A DNA stretch of 64,000 nucleotides from Brevibacterium sanguinis (GCF_003315415.1 NZ_QNSB01000001.1:434001-498000); one strand, 5' to 3'; counted from the stretch's first letter, positions 46,326-56,126 are shown. Made by a program: numbers and translations. Notes: a model not told the origin generated them from the letters alone.

Positions 46326-48006
46326 CTCATTGACCCAAGAGCTTTCCCTGCCCCCGACGATGGACCCCGAAGCGGTCCGCATCGTCGCCCTCGGCGGCCT
46401 CGGCGAAGTCGGCCGCAACATGACCGTGTTCGAGTATCACGGCAAGATCCTCATCGTCGACTGCGGCGTCCTCTTCCCCGAGGAGGACCAGCCGGGCGTC
46501 GACCTCATCCTCCCCGACTTCTCCTACCTCGACGACCGCCTCGACGACATCGTCGGCCTCGTCCTCACCCACGGCCACGAGGACCACATCGGCGCCGTTC
46601 CCTACCTGCTGCGCCGCAAGGGCGACATCCCCATCCTCGGCTCCAAGCTGACGATCGCCCTCATCGAGGCGAAGCTCAAGGAGCACCGGATCCGGCCGAT
46701 CACCCGCGTGGTCAAGGAAGACGACCTCGATCAGCTCGGTCCCTTCGATCTCGAGTTCGTCGCCGTCAACCACTCGATTCCCGACGCCCTGGCCGTCTTC
46801 ATCCGCACCGGTGCCGGCAACATCCTCCACACCGGCGACTTCAAGATGGACCAGCTGCCCCTCGACGGGCGGATCACGGACCTGCGCGCCTTCGCGCGCC
46901 TCGGCGAGGAGGGGGTGGATCTGTTCATGACCGATTCCACCAACGCCGAGGTCCCCGGGTTCACCGCCCTGGAGAAGGACATCGGCCCGGTGCTGGAGAA
47001 CCTGTTCGGCCACGCCGAGCGCCGCGTCATCGTCGCCTCCTTCTCCTCGCACGTCCACCGCGTCCAGCAGGTCCTCAACGCCGCCGACGCCCATGGGCGC
47101 AAGGTCGCCCTCGTCGGCCGGTCGATGGTGCGCAACATGAAGATCGCCGCCGACCTCGGATTCCTCGAGGTGCCCCGCGGCGCCCTCATCGACATCAAGG
47201 ACGTCGACCAGTACCCCGACGACCAGGTCGTGCTCATGTGCACCGGATCGCAGGGTGAGCCGATGGCCGCGCTGTCCCGGATGGCCAACCGCTCCCACCG
47301 CGTCGAGGTGGGCGACGGCGACACCGTCATCCTCGCCTCCTCCCTCATCCCCGGCAACGAGAACTCCGTGTTCAAGGTCATCAACGGCCTGATGAAGCTC
47401 GGCGCCAAGGTGATCTCGAAGGCCGATGCGAAGGTCCACGTCTCCGGTCACGCCTCCGGCGGGGAGCTCCTCTACTGCTACAACATCGTCAAGCCGCGCG
47501 GCGTCATGCCCGTCCACGGCGAATGGCGGCACCTGCTCGCCAACGCTCGGCACGCCGAGTCGACGGGCGTCGACCCCGAGAACATCGTCCTCGCCGACGA
47601 CGGCTGGGTCGTCGATCTCAAGGACGGCCACGCCGAGGTGGTCGGCGCCGTCGACTGCAACTACGTCTTCGTCGACGGCTCCTCGGTCGGGGAGATCACC
47701 GAAGCCGATCTCAAGGACCGCCTCGTGCTCTCCGGTGAGGGGTTCGTGACGATCTTCATGGCCGTCAACAGCCAGTCGAAGTCGCTCATCGCCGGGCCCG
47801 AGATCCACGCCCGCGGCGTCGCCGAGTCCGATCACGTCTTCGACGCGATCGTGCCCAAGGTGACCACCGCCGTCGAGGACGCCCTGCGCGACGGCACCAC
47901 GGATCAGTACCAGCTGCAGCAGGTCGTGCGCCGCACCGTGGGCCGGTGGGTGTCGTCGAAGCTGCGCCGCAAGCCGATGATCGTCCCCATGGTCGTCATG
48001 GTCTGA
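46318..48006 (+). CDS. rnj: Ribonuclease J
   Basis: 562 residues. Metallo-beta-lactamase/beta-CASP nuclease with 5'-3' exo- and endonuclease activity on RNA. The zinc motif is 'THGHEDHIG' with H85-x-H87-x-D89-H90; further ligands are in 'HTGDFKMDQ' and 'HVSGHASGG'. The beta-CASP part ('FSSHVHRVQQVLNAA', 'CTGSQGEP') and the C-terminal domain are complete. GTG at 46318 is preferred: GGAG lies 11 nt upstream and the protein begins MNNSLTQELS. GTG at 46306 overlaps that site. Confidence 0.96.
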   Translation: MNNSLTQELSLPPTMDPEAVRIVALGGLGEVGRNMTVFEYHGKILIVDCGVLFPEEDQPGVDLILPDFSYLDDRLDDIVGLVLTHGHEDHIGAVPYLLRRKGDIPILGSKLTIALIEAKLKEHRIRPITRVVKEDDLDQLGPFDLEFVAVNHSIPDALAVFIRTGAGNILHTGDFKMDQLPLDGRITDLRAFARLGEEGVDLFMTDSTNAEVPGFTALEKDIGPVLENLFGHAERRVIVASFSSHVHRVQQVLNAADAHGRKVALVGRSMVRNMKIAADLGFLEVPRGALIDIKDVDQYPDDQVVLMCTGSQGEPMAALSRMANRSHRVEVGDGDTVILASSLIPGNENSVFKVINGLMKLGAKVISKADAKVHVSGHASGGELLYCYNIVKPRGVMPVHGEWRHLLANARHAESTGVDPENIVLADDGWVVDLKDGHAEVVGAVDCNYVFVDGSSVGEITEADLKDRLVLSGEGFVTIFMAVNSQSKSLIAGPEIHARGVAESDHVFDAIVPKVTTAVEDALRDGTTDQYQLQQVVRRTVGRWVSSKLRRKPMIVPMVVMV

Positions 48007-48022
48007 GTCGGGAGACCGAAGC

Positions 48023-48808
48023 ATGACCAGGATCAGCGGCACCGACTTCGGGACCGCCGCGTCCGAGTACCAACGAGGCCGACCGGGCTACCCCGCCCGG
48101 TCGGCCTCGTGGCTGCGCGGGGACGCCGAGGCGATCGCCGACATCGGGGCCGGCACCGGGAAGCTCACGCAGGCCCTCCTCGGCGGTGTCGCGGGGAGCG
48201 ATGGTGCGGCCGGGACTCCGCGGATCACCGCCATCGACCCCGACGAGCGGATGCTCGCCGCGCTGTCCTCCCTCCTGCCCGAGGTCGACACCCGGCAGGG
48301 GACCGGCGAATCGTTGCCGCTCGAGGACGCGAGCGTCGACCTCGTCGCCTACGGCCAGTCCTGGCACTGGGTTGACCCGCAGCGCGCCTGCGCGGAGGCC
48401 GCTCGGGTACTGCGGCCCTCCGGATCGCTGGGACTGATCTGGAACATCCGCGACGAATCCGTCGACTGGGTCGCCGAGCTCACCGGCATCATCACCGCGA
48501 GCACCGCCGAGGAGTACGTCTCGAGGCTGCTGGCGAGCGGGCCGGGATCACCGGACTCCGTCGGCAATCCGCTGACCGGGGACTTCGAGCCGCCGGAGGT
48601 CCATCGCGAGGAATGGTCGCGGACGATCACGGTCGACCAGCTCGTCGACATGGTCGCCTCCCGCAGCCACACGATCTCCCTGCCGGCCGCTGACCGCACG
48701 GCGATGCTCGAGGAGGTCAGGCGCCTCGGCGAACGGGTGCGCGGCGCGAGCGACACCCTCGACCTGCCCTACGTCACCTACGCCTTCCGCGCCGTGCCCC
48801 GTCGTTGA
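48023..48808 (+). CDS. Class I SAM-dependent methyltransferase
   Basis: 261 residues. Motif I 'IADIGAGTGKLTQALL' near residue 40 and 'LRPSGSLGLIWNIRDES' near 130 mark a Methyltransf_11-type fold. The N-terminal 'FGTAASEYQRGRPGYP' and 'GQSWHWVD' match a family of small-molecule methyltransferases of unknown substrate. ATG at 48023 has GGGAG 8-12 nt upstream, 17 nt after rnj. A 15-bp perfect hairpin lies inside codons 18-29. Confidence 0.85.
   Translation: MTRISGTDFGTAASEYQRGRPGYPARSASWLRGDAEAIADIGAGTGKLTQALLGGVAGSDGAAGTPRITAIDPDERMLAALSSLLPEVDTRQGTGESLPLEDASVDLVAYGQSWHWVDPQRACAEAARVLRPSGSLGLIWNIRDESVDWVAELTGIITASTAEEYVSRLLASGPGSPDSVGNPLTGDFEPPEVHREEWSRTITVDQLVDMVASRSHTISLPAADRTAMLEEVRRLGERVRGASDTLDLPYVTYAFRAVPRR
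48074..48109 (+). terminator. Terminator-like hairpin inside the methyltransferase gene
   Basis: CGAGGCCGACCGGGC, a TACCCC loop and the exact complement form a 15-bp stem 68 nt after the rnj stop. It encodes part of a conserved protein segment. Confidence 0.5.
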
Positions 48809-48844
48809 CGCGTCGGACCGGGCCCGCCGCAGCAGACCAGAGCT

Positions 48845-50680
48845 TCACACGAGATCGTCCTCGGCCGCGCGCTTCCGCGGCACAGGCGCCAGCTCCTTAC
48901 CGGGCGAGCGGCGGATGAGGATGACGGCGACGAGGAGCCCGACGAGGACCGTGGTGAGGACGACGGTGCCGGCATTGACGCCGAGTCCGTTGATGCCGAT
49001 GAATGCGAGCGCTCCGGCGCTGAGGGAGTAGACGAGCATCGGCACGGAGGTGCGCCGGATGATCTCGCCCTCGCGACCGACGAGGCCCACCGTCGCCGAG
49101 GCGGCCACGACGTTGTGCACGGCCACCATGTTCCCGGCCGCCCCGCCGACGGCCTGGGCGGCGACGACGGTCTCGGGACCGGGCGCGCCGATGGCCACCC
49201 CGGTCGAGAACTGGAACTGGGAGAACATGATGTTCGAGACCGTGTTCGACCCGGCGACGAACGCCCCGAGGGCGCCGATGAACGGGGCGAACAGGGGCCA
49301 GGCGTCGCCCACGGAACTCGCGGCCGCCTCGGCGAGGGTGACCGGCATCGAATCGAGGCCGGCGTTGTTGTAGTCGGCACCCGAGTTGATGAACACGCGC
49401 ACGAGCGGCAGCGAGCACAGCAGCGCGACCGCGGCACCGGCGATCTGCCCGCCGGCGAGCGTCCACGAGGACGCGATCTGACCCCCGGTCATCCGGTGGA
49501 TGAGGTAGGTGAGCCCGCACGCGAGGACGAAGATCGCGCCCGGGGACCACAGCAGGTCCATGTTCTGGCTGATCGGGGTCCCGAAGATCCCCTCGACCTT
49601 GATGACCGCGGGGCCGTTGAGGAACTCCTTGAGCGGCGGGGTGTTGCGGGTGACGAGGAGCAGGATGACGACGATGAGGTAGGGTGACCAGGCGCGGAAG
49701 AGCGACATGCGCTTCTGCAGCGCGGCGGCTTCGTCGGCGGGGTCGACGGTGCCCATCCAGTACGTCGGCCAGTTCTCACGAGGCGCGAAGTCCCAGGTCT
49801 GCTTCGGCATGAGGAAGCCCATCCGGCTCGTCGTGACGACGATGGCCAGGCCGATGAGCCCGCCGAGGAGGGACGGGAACTCGGGACCGAGGAGGTTCGC
49901 GACGAGGAGGTAGGGCACGATCATCGCGAGCGCCGAGTAGATCGCGAACGGGGCGATGGCGAGGCCGTCGGTGAAGCGCCGGCGCTGACCGAAGAACCCG
50001 GTCATCATGCACGAGAGCAGCAGCGGGATGAGGATGCCGCAGATCGCGTGGATGAGCGCGACCTGTGTCGCGGTGTGGGCGACGAACTCGCTCTGGCCCA
50101 GGCCGAGCTCGGCGGCTCGGGCGGCGACGTCGCTCGACATGCTGCCGTCCTCCTGCGCAAGACCCGTGCCGATGCCGACGACCATCGGGGTGCCGACGGC
50201 GCCGAAGCTCACCGGCGTCGACTGGATGATGAGGCCGGCGAGCACCGCGGCGATCGCGGGGAATCCGAGGGCGAGCATGAGCGGGGCGACGACGGCGGCG
50301 GGCGTGCCGAAGCCGGCCGCACCCTCGATGAAGGAGCCGAACAGCCAGGCGATGATGATGACCTGGACCCGGCGGTCGGGGGAGATCGAGACGAAGCCGG
50401 CGCGGATCGTCTGGATCGCGCCGCTGCGGGTGACCGTGGCGAGCAGGAGCAGGGCACCGAAGACGATCCACAGCAGACCGATCGCCACGAGCAGGCCCTG
50501 GACGATCGAGGCGCCGATGGTGATCCATTCGATCTGCCAGGCGAGGTTGGCGACGAGGGCCGCGGCGATGAGCCCGACCGGCATCGCGTACTTGGCCGGC
50601 CAGCGGAATCCGATGAGGAGGACTCCCGCGAGGAGGATGGGGGTGAGGGCGAGGAGAGCGGCGAGTGCGAGGTTGTCCAT
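48845..50680 (-). CDS. L-lactate permease (LctP family)
   Basis: 611 residues with about 13-14 membrane helices. Proton-coupled uptake of lactate or glycolate is the family role. Hallmarks are '[20 protein letters not shown]' near residue 108, '[16 protein letters not shown]', and '[21 protein letters not shown]' with '[15 protein letters not shown]' in the C-terminal half. The start is ATG at 50680 (MDNLALAAL); an upstream GTG at 50704 is weaker. It is monocistronic on the minus strand, inserted between rnj and ftsK. Confidence 0.92.
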   Translation of the reverse strand: MDNLALAALLALTPILLAGVLLIGFRWPAKYAMPVGLIAAALVANLAWQIEWITIGASIVQGLLVAIGLLWIVFGALLLLATVTRSGAIQTIRAGFVSISPDRRVQVIIIAWLFGSFIEGAAGFGTPAAVVAPLMLALGFPAIAAVLAGLIIQSTPVSFGAVGTPMVVGIGTGLAQEDGSMSSDVAARAAELGLGQSEFVAHTATQVALIHAICGILIPLLLSCMMTGFFGQRRRFTDGLAIAPFAIYSALAMIVPYLLVANLLGPEFPSLLGGLIGLAIVVTTSRMGFLMPKQTWDFAPRENWPTYWMGTVDPADEAAALQKRMSLFRAWSPYLIVVILLLVTRNTPPLKEFLNGPAVIKVEGIFGTPISQNMDLLWSPGAIFVLACGLTYLIHRMTGGQIASSWTLAGGQIAGAAVALLCSLPLVRVFINSGADYNNAGLDSMPVTLAEAAASSVGDAWPLFAPFIGALGAFVAGSNTVSNIMFSQFQFSTGVAIGAPGPETVVAAQAVGGAAGNMVAVHNVVAASATVGLVGREGEIIRRTSVPMLVYSLSAGALAFIGINGLGVNAGTVVLTTVLVGLLVAVILIRRSPGKELAPVPRKRAAEDDLV

Positions 50681-50694
50681 CGTGCGTCCGATCT

Positions 50695-50710
50695 GCGGCA
50701 GCACTGCCGC
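50695..50710. promoter_or_regulatory. Palindrome upstream of the lactate permease (candidate operator)
   Basis: GCGGCAG-CA-CTGCCGC lies 15-30 nt before the permease ATG. Confidence 0.35.
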
Positions 50711-50970
50711 GGTCTCGAGCAGTTCCCGCGGCGCTGATCGAGGGGGATCGGGTGGGGCGCCGAGGCGTCACTGCGAACGTGGTCCTTGTCGTCATCGTTC
50801 ACTGGTCCGGCAGGATCCGTCAAGAGCAGTCTCAGGATTCGCCGGCAGGGCGTCGCCGGTAATCAGCCCCGACACGGACCCGCGAACCCCGGCGGATCCA
50901 CCTGCCCATGGCGCGCCGAAACCTGCGGATTTGCTGGGCTCGGACCGGGTCTCCACATAGGATTGGGACC

Positions 50971-53844
50971 ATGGCGACCAGAACGACTTCCCCCGCTTCT
51001 GGCACCGGCAAACGTCAAGCGCGCAAGACTGCTGGCCAGACCGGTCAAGCGGGGGCTGAGAACCCCGGGACAAACGTTGTCACCGGAGCATGGAGGGGAG
51101 TGGCCCACATGGCCGGGAACCGCGCGCGGAAGATCCTCAGCGACGAACCCACCGACAGTCCGACGAAGCGGGACGGCACCGCCTTCCTCCTCATCGGGCT
51201 CTCGATCGTCATCGCGGCGTTCGAGTGGTGGAACATCCCCGGAGCGATGAGCGACGGCGTGCGGGCCGTCATCGAGGGCACCTTCGGCCGGGTGGCCCTG
51301 GCCCTGCCGGTCGTCTTCATCGGCTACGCGATCCGCCTCTTCCTCCGCGGCGACGACAACCGCGGCAACAACCGGATCCTCATCGGCATCATCCTCCTCC
51401 TGCTCGCGGCCTCCGGGCTCGCCCACATCGCGGCCGGCAACCCCGGCTTCGTCAACTCGCGCGAGGCGATGGCCAACGGCGGCGGGGCCCTGGGCTTCGT
51501 CGTGTCCTCCCCGCTCGTCGTCGCCACGACCGTCTACGTCGCGGTGCCGCTGCTCGTGCTGCTCGGGCTCTTCTCCCTCCTCGTCATCACCGCGACCCCG
51601 GTCCGGGCGATCCCCGAACGCCTCACCGCCCTCTACCTCCGCCTGACCGGAGGAGCCCGGGAGGAGCGCAGCCCGCAGACCGACGAGGACCAGACGACGA
51701 CGGACCTCGTCGCCGACAACACCCACACCTCGAGCCTCAAACCGGTCATGGGCGCCAAACGGCGCTCCCGGAAGAAGAAGACCGAGCTGCCGGAGCTCGA
51801 CGAGCCGCGCGGCGAGGACGACGACATCGCGGACAAGGCCTACGACAAGGCCTACATCCACGAGAACGAGGTCAGCGACGAAGAGGCCGACACCACGGTC
51901 ATCGAGTCCCCGCAGTTCAAGCCGGGGGAGCGGCGCCCCACGAAAGCCGAGCGGGAGACCGCGGCGCTGAAGAAGATCATCGGGATGTCCGAGGACGCGC
52001 CGACCGTCGCGCACAGGGCCAAGCCGGCCGACGCCTCGGCGCCGGTGCCCGCGACGAACACCCCTGCGCCGCCGCCCACCGAGCAGCTGCCCGAACGCGT
52101 CGAGCAGCTCACCCTCGCCGGCGACGTCACCTACACCCTGCCCAACTCCGACTACCTGCAGCCGGGACCCCCGGCCAAGGAGCGCTCCGAGGCCAACGAC
52201 CGGGTCGTCGAGGCCCTGCGCGACGTCCTCGACCAGTTCAAGATCGACGCCCAGGTCACCGGCTTCTCCCGCGGCCCGACGGTGACCCGGTACGAGGTCG
52301 AGCTCGGCGCCGGCACGAAGGTCGAGAAGGTCACGGCTCTGAGCAAGAACATCTCCTACGCGGTGGCCAGCGCCGACGTCCGGATCCTCTCGCCGATCCC
52401 CGGCAAGAAGGCGATCGGCATCGAGATCCCGAACTCCGACCGCGAGAACGTCTCCCTCGGCGACGTGCTCCGCTCGAAGGCCGCCCGCAAGACCGACCAC
52501 CCGATGGTCATGGGCGTGGGCAAGGACGTCGAGGGCGGATTCGTCGTCGCCGACCTCTCGAAGATGCCCCACCTGCTCGTCGCCGGTGCCACCGGCGCCG
52601 GCAAGTCGAGCTTCGTCAACTCGATGATCACCTCGATCATGATGCGCGCGACCCCCGACGAGGTCCGCATGATCCTCGTCGACCCCAAGCGCGTGGAGCT
52701 GACGATCTACGAGGGCATCCCGCACCTCATCACCCCGATCATCACGAACCCCAAGAAGGCCGCCGAGGCGCTCGAATGGGTCGTGCGCGAGATGGACGCC
52801 CGCTACGACGACCTCGCGAACTTCGGGTTCAAGCACATCAAGGAGTTCAACAAGGCCGTCCGCGAGGGCCGGGTCCAGGTGCCGCCCGGCTCCGAGCGCA
52901 ACCTCCAGCCCTACCCGTACCTCCTCGTCGTCGTCGACGAGCTCGCCGACCTCATGATGGTCGCCCCCCGCGACGTCGAGGCCTCGATCCAGCGCATCAC
53001 GCAGCTGGCCCGTGCCGCCGGCATCCACCTCGTGCTCGCCACCCAGCGCCCCAGCGTCGACGTCGTCACCGGCCTCATCAAGGCCAATGTGCCGTCCCGA
53101 CTGGCGTTCGCGACCTCGTCGCTCGCCGACTCCCGCGTCGTGCTCGACCAGCCCGGCGCGGAGAAGCTCATCGGCCAGGGTGACGCCCTGTTCCTGCCGA
53201 TGGGCGCGGCCAAGCCGATGCGCGTCCAGGGCGCCTGGGTCAACGAATCCGAGATCGAGAAGGTCGTCGAGCACGTCAAGGGCCAGCTGCAGCCGAACTA
53301 CCGCGACGACGTCGCCGTCGAGGCGCCGAAGAAGCAGATCGACGAGGAGATCGGCGACGACCTCGACCTGCTCCTCCAGGCCGCGGAGCTCGTCGTCACG
53401 ACTCAGTTCGGGTCGACGTCGATGCTCCAGCGCAAGCTGCGCGTCGGCTTCGCGAAGGCCGGCCGCCTCATGGACCTGATGGAATCCCGCGGCATCGTCG
53501 GTCCCTCCGAGGGATCGAAGGCCCGTGACGTGCTCGTGCGTCCCGAGGACCTGCCGGCCACCCTCGCCGTCATCAAGGGCGAGACCCCGCCCCCGGGTGG
53601 GGGAGACGACGCCGAGGCGGGCCAGGGCACCGCATCGGCCGCCGGCGACTATGACGAGGAGTTCGACGACGACGAGGGCGGCTCCGCTGCCGCCGGCGGT
53701 TCCGCGAGCGGGTACGGCGGCTCCGGCTACGGCTCGCGCGTCACCCACGCCGAGGACCTCAGCGTCGGCGACATCGACCCGGACACGGGACTCGAGGTCG
53801 TCGAGGCCAGCGGCGAGGACGCCTGGGAGCTCACTGGCCACTGA
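50971..53844 (+). CDS. ftsK: DNA translocase FtsK
   Basis: 957 residues. It couples cell division with chromosome segregation at the septum. Four N-terminal transmembrane helices (about 65-220, 'FLLIGLSIVIAAFEWWNIPG' onwards) precede a charged linker (230-370). The motor follows: Walker A 'GATGAGKSS' near 538-546, 'MILVDPKRVELTIYEGIPHL', Walker B 'LLVVVDELADLMM'. The C-terminal gamma winged helix ('ELVVTTQFGSTSMLQRKLRVGFAKAGRLMDLME') recognises polar chromosome sequences. An acidic G/S-rich tail ends the protein. ATG at 50971 has no clear ribosome-binding site; TAGGAT ends about 7 nt upstream. Confidence 0.96.
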   Translation: MATRTTSPASGTGKRQARKTAGQTGQAGAENPGTNVVTGAWRGVAHMAGNRARKILSDEPTDSPTKRDGTAFLLIGLSIVIAAFEWWNIPGAMSDGVRAVIEGTFGRVALALPVVFIGYAIRLFLRGDDNRGNNRILIGIILLLLAASGLAHIAAGNPGFVNSREAMANGGGALGFVVSSPLVVATTVYVAVPLLVLLGLFSLLVITATPVRAIPERLTALYLRLTGGAREERSPQTDEDQTTTDLVADNTHTSSLKPVMGAKRRSRKKKTELPELDEPRGEDDDIADKAYDKAYIHENEVSDEEADTTVIESPQFKPGERRPTKAERETAALKKIIGMSEDAPTVAHRAKPADASAPVPATNTPAPPPTEQLPERVEQLTLAGDVTYTLPNSDYLQPGPPAKERSEANDRVVEALRDVLDQFKIDAQVTGFSRGPTVTRYEVELGAGTKVEKVTALSKNISYAVASADVRILSPIPGKKAIGIEIPNSDRENVSLGDVLRSKAARKTDHPMVMGVGKDVEGGFVVADLSKMPHLLVAGATGAGKSSFVNSMITSIMMRATPDEVRMILVDPKRVELTIYEGIPHLITPIITNPKKAAEALEWVVREMDARYDDLANFGFKHIKEFNKAVREGRVQVPPGSERNLQPYPYLLVVVDELADLMMVAPRDVEASIQRITQLARAAGIHLVLATQRPSVDVVTGLIKANVPSRLAFATSSLADSRVVLDQPGAEKLIGQGDALFLPMGAAKPMRVQGAWVNESEIEKVVEHVKGQLQPNYRDDVAVEAPKKQIDEEIGDDLDLLLQAAELVVTTQFGSTSMLQRKLRVGFAKAGRLMDLMESRGIVGPSEGSKARDVLVRPEDLPATLAVIKGETPPPGGGDDAEAGQGTASAAGDYDEEFDDDEGGSAAAGGSASGYGGSGYGSRVTHAEDLSVGDIDPDTGLEVVEASGEDAWELTGH

Positions 53845-53904
53845 CCCCGGCAACGGGCCCTGACTCGTGCACTGGCGTGCACGCACCCTGCGCGCAGCGG
53901 ATGA

Positions 53905-53936
53905 GGAGCCGATCGTCTCACGAGACGGTCGGCTCC
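53905..53936 (+). terminator. Terminator of ftsK
   Basis: GGAGCCGATCGTCTC and GAGACGGTCGGCTCC form a 15-bp stem with one G-U pair and a tiny loop, 60 nt after the stop. Confidence 0.7.
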
Positions 53937-53994
53937 TTCCGTCGTCGGCACGGACGACGGGGCATCACACGACGCACTCCGATAGGGTTGAGGC

Positions 53995-54642
53995 GTGATA
54001 GATCGCCCCGAGTCCCGCCCCGCACCGAGTCCCTGGAACATCGCCAACGCACTGACGGTGCTGCGGATCCTCCTCGTTCCCGTCTTCCTTGTCCTCCTCC
54101 TCGCCGACGGGGGCGATGACGCCACCCTGAGGTGGTGGGCACTGGCCGTGTTCGTCCTCGCGATGATCACGGACAAGATCGACGGCGACCTCGCCCGCAA
54201 GTACGACCTCATCACCGACTTCGGGAAGATCGCCGACCCGATCGCCGACAAGTCGCTCATGGCCGCCGCCCTCATCGGACTCGCCCTCATCAACGAGCTG
54301 CCCTGGTGGGTCCCCGTCATCATCCTCGTCCGCGAACTCGGCATCACCGTCCTCCGGTTCTTCATGATCCGGATCGCCGTCATGCCGGCCTCCCGCGGCG
54401 GGAAGATCAAGACCGTCCTCCAGACCGCCGCGATCAGCCTCTTCCTCCTGCTCGCGCCCCTGGCCACCCTCGTCCCCGCCTCCGTGACGTTCGTCCTCAT
54501 CGTCCTCGCCTGGGTGATCATGACCGCGGCCATCGTCGTCACCATCGTCACCGGCATCGACTACTGCCTGCAGGCGGCGAAGCTCGCCAAGGGCGCCGGC
54601 CGCGACGACTCCGCCGGAGGACCGGGTGCGCCCCGGGCCTGA
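53995..54642 (+). CDS. pgsA: CDP-diacylglycerol-glycerol-3-phosphate 3-phosphatidyltransferase
   Basis: 215 residues, about five to six membrane helices. It makes phosphatidylglycerol phosphate. The CDP-alcohol phosphatidyltransferase motif D-G-x2-A-R-x8-G-x3-D-x3-D is complete (D63, G64, A67, R68, G77, D81, D85). GTG at 53995 follows TAGGGT by 6 nt and has no spaced Shine-Dalgarno, so the message may be leaderless. The pgsA-cinA-clgR-recA order is conserved in actinobacteria. Confidence 0.93.
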   Translation: MIDRPESRPAPSPWNIANALTVLRILLVPVFLVLLLADGGDDATLRWWALAVFVLAMITDKIDGDLARKYDLITDFGKIADPIADKSLMAAALIGLALINELPWWVPVIILVRELGITVLRFFMIRIAVMPASRGGKIKTVLQTAAISLFLLLAPLATLVPASVTFVLIVLAWVIMTAAIVVTIVTGIDYCLQAAKLAKGAGRDDSAGGPGAPRA

Positions 54643-55201
54643 GACGAGGGCCGCGCAGATGACGGGCACCCCCGCCGAGGTGACCGGCGCGGATGCCGCG
54701 GACCTGGCCTCCCGCACCCGCGAGCTCCTCGCCACGTGCACGGGGCTGGGACTGTCGCTCGCCTCGGCGGAGTCGCTGACCGGCGGTCGTTTCGTCGCCT
54801 CCCTCATCGACGTGCCCGGCGCCTCGGCCGTCGTCCGCGGCGGCCTGGTCACCTACGCGACCGACCTCAAGGCGAGCCTCGCCGGAGTCGACGCCGACCA
54901 CCTCGAGGAGACCGGCCCGATCGACCCCGTCGTCGCCGCCCAGATGGCCGCGGGAGCCGCGCGCACGTGCGTGGCGGACATCGGGATCTCCTGCACGGGA
55001 GTGGCGGGCCCGGATCCGCAGGACGGCAAGGACGTCGGACTCGTCTTCACCGCGATCGCCTTCGGATCCCAGGCGAAGGTCAGCGAACACCGCTTCAGCG
55101 GCGACCGCGACGCGATCCGGACGCAGACCGTCGAGGCGATGATCACCTCCCTCGCGACGTTCGTCACGCGGCTGGCACACGGGCCCGCCGACGCGGAATA
55201 A
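54626..55201 (+). CDS. cinA: CinA C-terminal-domain (PncC-type nicotinamide-nucleotide amidohydrolase) protein
   Basis: 191 residues. Only the amidase domain is present, as in most actinobacteria. Key segments are 'LSLASAESLTGGRFVASLIDVPGAS', 'GGLVTYATDLKASL' and 'GISCTGVAGPDPQDGKDVGLVF'. It deamidates NMN in pyridine nucleotide recycling. GTG at 54626 has GGAGGA 5 nt upstream and overlaps pgsA by 17 nt; ATG at 54659 with GAGGG 9 nt upstream is an alternative. Confidence 0.92.
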   Translation: MRPGPETRAAQMTGTPAEVTGADAADLASRTRELLATCTGLGLSLASAESLTGGRFVASLIDVPGASAVVRGGLVTYATDLKASLAGVDADHLEETGPIDPVVAAQMAAGAARTCVADIGISCTGVAGPDPQDGKDVGLVFTAIAFGSQAKVSEHRFSGDRDAIRTQTVEAMITSLATFVTRLAHGPADAE

Positions 55202-55220
55202 GCGCCACCCGCCGGTGGTT

Positions 55221-55235
55221 GTCATCAGTGATGAC
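55221..55235. promoter_or_regulatory. Palindrome downstream of cinA/upstream of clgR
   Basis: GTCATCA-G-TGATGAC, flanked by GTGGT and ACCAC that can extend the stem. It could be a terminator for cinA or an operator for the regulator gene. Confidence 0.4.
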
Positions 55236-55300
55236 GACAGGACCACGAACCGCCGGTTTCTCTGAATGGACTGGCAATACCATCAGCCCATCCGACGAGG

Positions 55301-55328
55301 TTGGCGCACCGACTGCGGCGGCCTGTAA
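55301..55328 (+). promoter_or_regulatory. Promoter of clgR
   Basis: TTGGCG, a 16-nt spacer and TAAAGT; expected leader about 45 nt. Confidence 0.5.
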
Positions 55329-55379
55329 AGTTGACAGCATCAGACGACCGCCGAGCGTGAACTGAGGAAGGGGCGCACC

Positions 55380-55709
55380 ATGTTACTGAGAGTCGAAATC
55401 GGCGACGCACTGCGCTCCGCCCGACGCCGCCAGGGTCGCACGCTCCGCGATGTCTCGACGGGCGCCAGCGTCTCGCTGGGGTACCTCAGCGAGATCGAAC
55501 GCGGACAGAAGGAAGCCTCGTCGGAGCTGCTGTCGGCGATCTGCGACGCCCTCGATCTGCCGCTGTCGTCCCTGCTCAGCGAAGTCTCCGATCGCTTCGC
55601 CCTCGACGAGGGCGTGAAGATCCCGGACACCATCCCGCAGGAGCTCTCCGACAAGATCCTGGGACGGCCCGGTGGCTACGGCATTCCGCGACTGGCCGCC
55701 AAACCCTGA
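55380..55709 (+). CDS. clgR: Helix-turn-helix regulator, ClgR-like
   Basis: 109 residues. A lambda-repressor-type HTH covers residues 6-62: '[45 protein letters not shown]'. The size and location between cinA and recA match ClgR, the activator of clp protease and other stress genes in Streptomyces, Mycobacterium and Corynebacterium. ATG at 55380 has GAGGAAGGGG 8 nt upstream. The stop overlaps the next ATG by one base. Confidence 0.9.
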   Translation: MLLRVEIGDALRSARRRQGRTLRDVSTGASVSLGYLSEIERGQKEASSELLSAICDALDLPLSSLLSEVSDRFALDEGVKIPDTIPQELSDKILGRPGGYGIPRLAAKP

Positions 55710-55936
55710 TGCGTCACACCCTCTACTGGGTCCTGATGAATGAGGAGTTCGGCGAGGCGAGAGCCGCATCCCTGCACTCCGACCTGGCACTGAGCACCCT
55801 GGGCTCGCGCACCGCCGAACAGGCGTTCGAAGCGGGGTTCGATCCGCGCGACATCTGGATCGCCGTGTGCGAGGCGATGGGCGTGCCCGAATCCCGTCGA
55901 CTCGGCCGCGAGAAGCCGCGCTCCCGACCGTTCTGA
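55709..55936 (+). CDS. DUF3046 family protein
   Basis: 75 residues. The N-terminal '[28 protein letters not shown]' and 'LGSRTAEQAFEAGFDPRDIWIAVCEAMGVP' match the small DUF3046 proteins always found just upstream of recA in actinobacteria. It is translationally coupled to clgR. Function unknown; a link to DNA repair is only positional. Confidence 0.88.
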   Translation: MRHTLYWVLMNEEFGEARAASLHSDLALSTLGSRTAEQAFEAGFDPRDIWIAVCEAMGVPESRRLGREKPRSRPF

Positions 55937-55970
55937 GATCCGCCGGTGCCGACACGCCGCACCATATATA

Positions 55971-55982
55971 GAACACGTGTTC
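55971..55982. promoter_or_regulatory. LexA (SOS) box of recA
   Basis: GAACACGTGTTC is a perfect palindrome with the GAAC-N4-GTTC core of actinobacterial SOS boxes. It overlaps the -35 region of a promoter whose -10 may be TATGCT (55993-55998). The leader to recA would be about 120 nt. Confidence 0.8.
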
Positions 55983-56126
55983 CCATGTGCGCTATGCTGG
56001 TGGCAATCACGGGACCTGTGATGACGAGTGGCCGGTTTTCCACAGGGGGCGAGCGTCCTCTGTTGTCATGTCAGTGCCATCTCCTAGCCTTGGTCTCACA
56101 TGAAGAACGAACGTTGAGGAGACGTC

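Noticed and set aside
50863..53886. About 1,000-codon minus-strand frame opposite ftsK
   Set aside because: Antisense shadow; composition is a mirror of the ftsK codon pattern and has no recognisable domain.
55329..55334. TTGACA just upstream of clgR as a -35 box
   Set aside because: No acceptable -10 hexamer lies 16-18 nt downstream; the TTGGCG/TAAAGT pair slightly upstream fits better.
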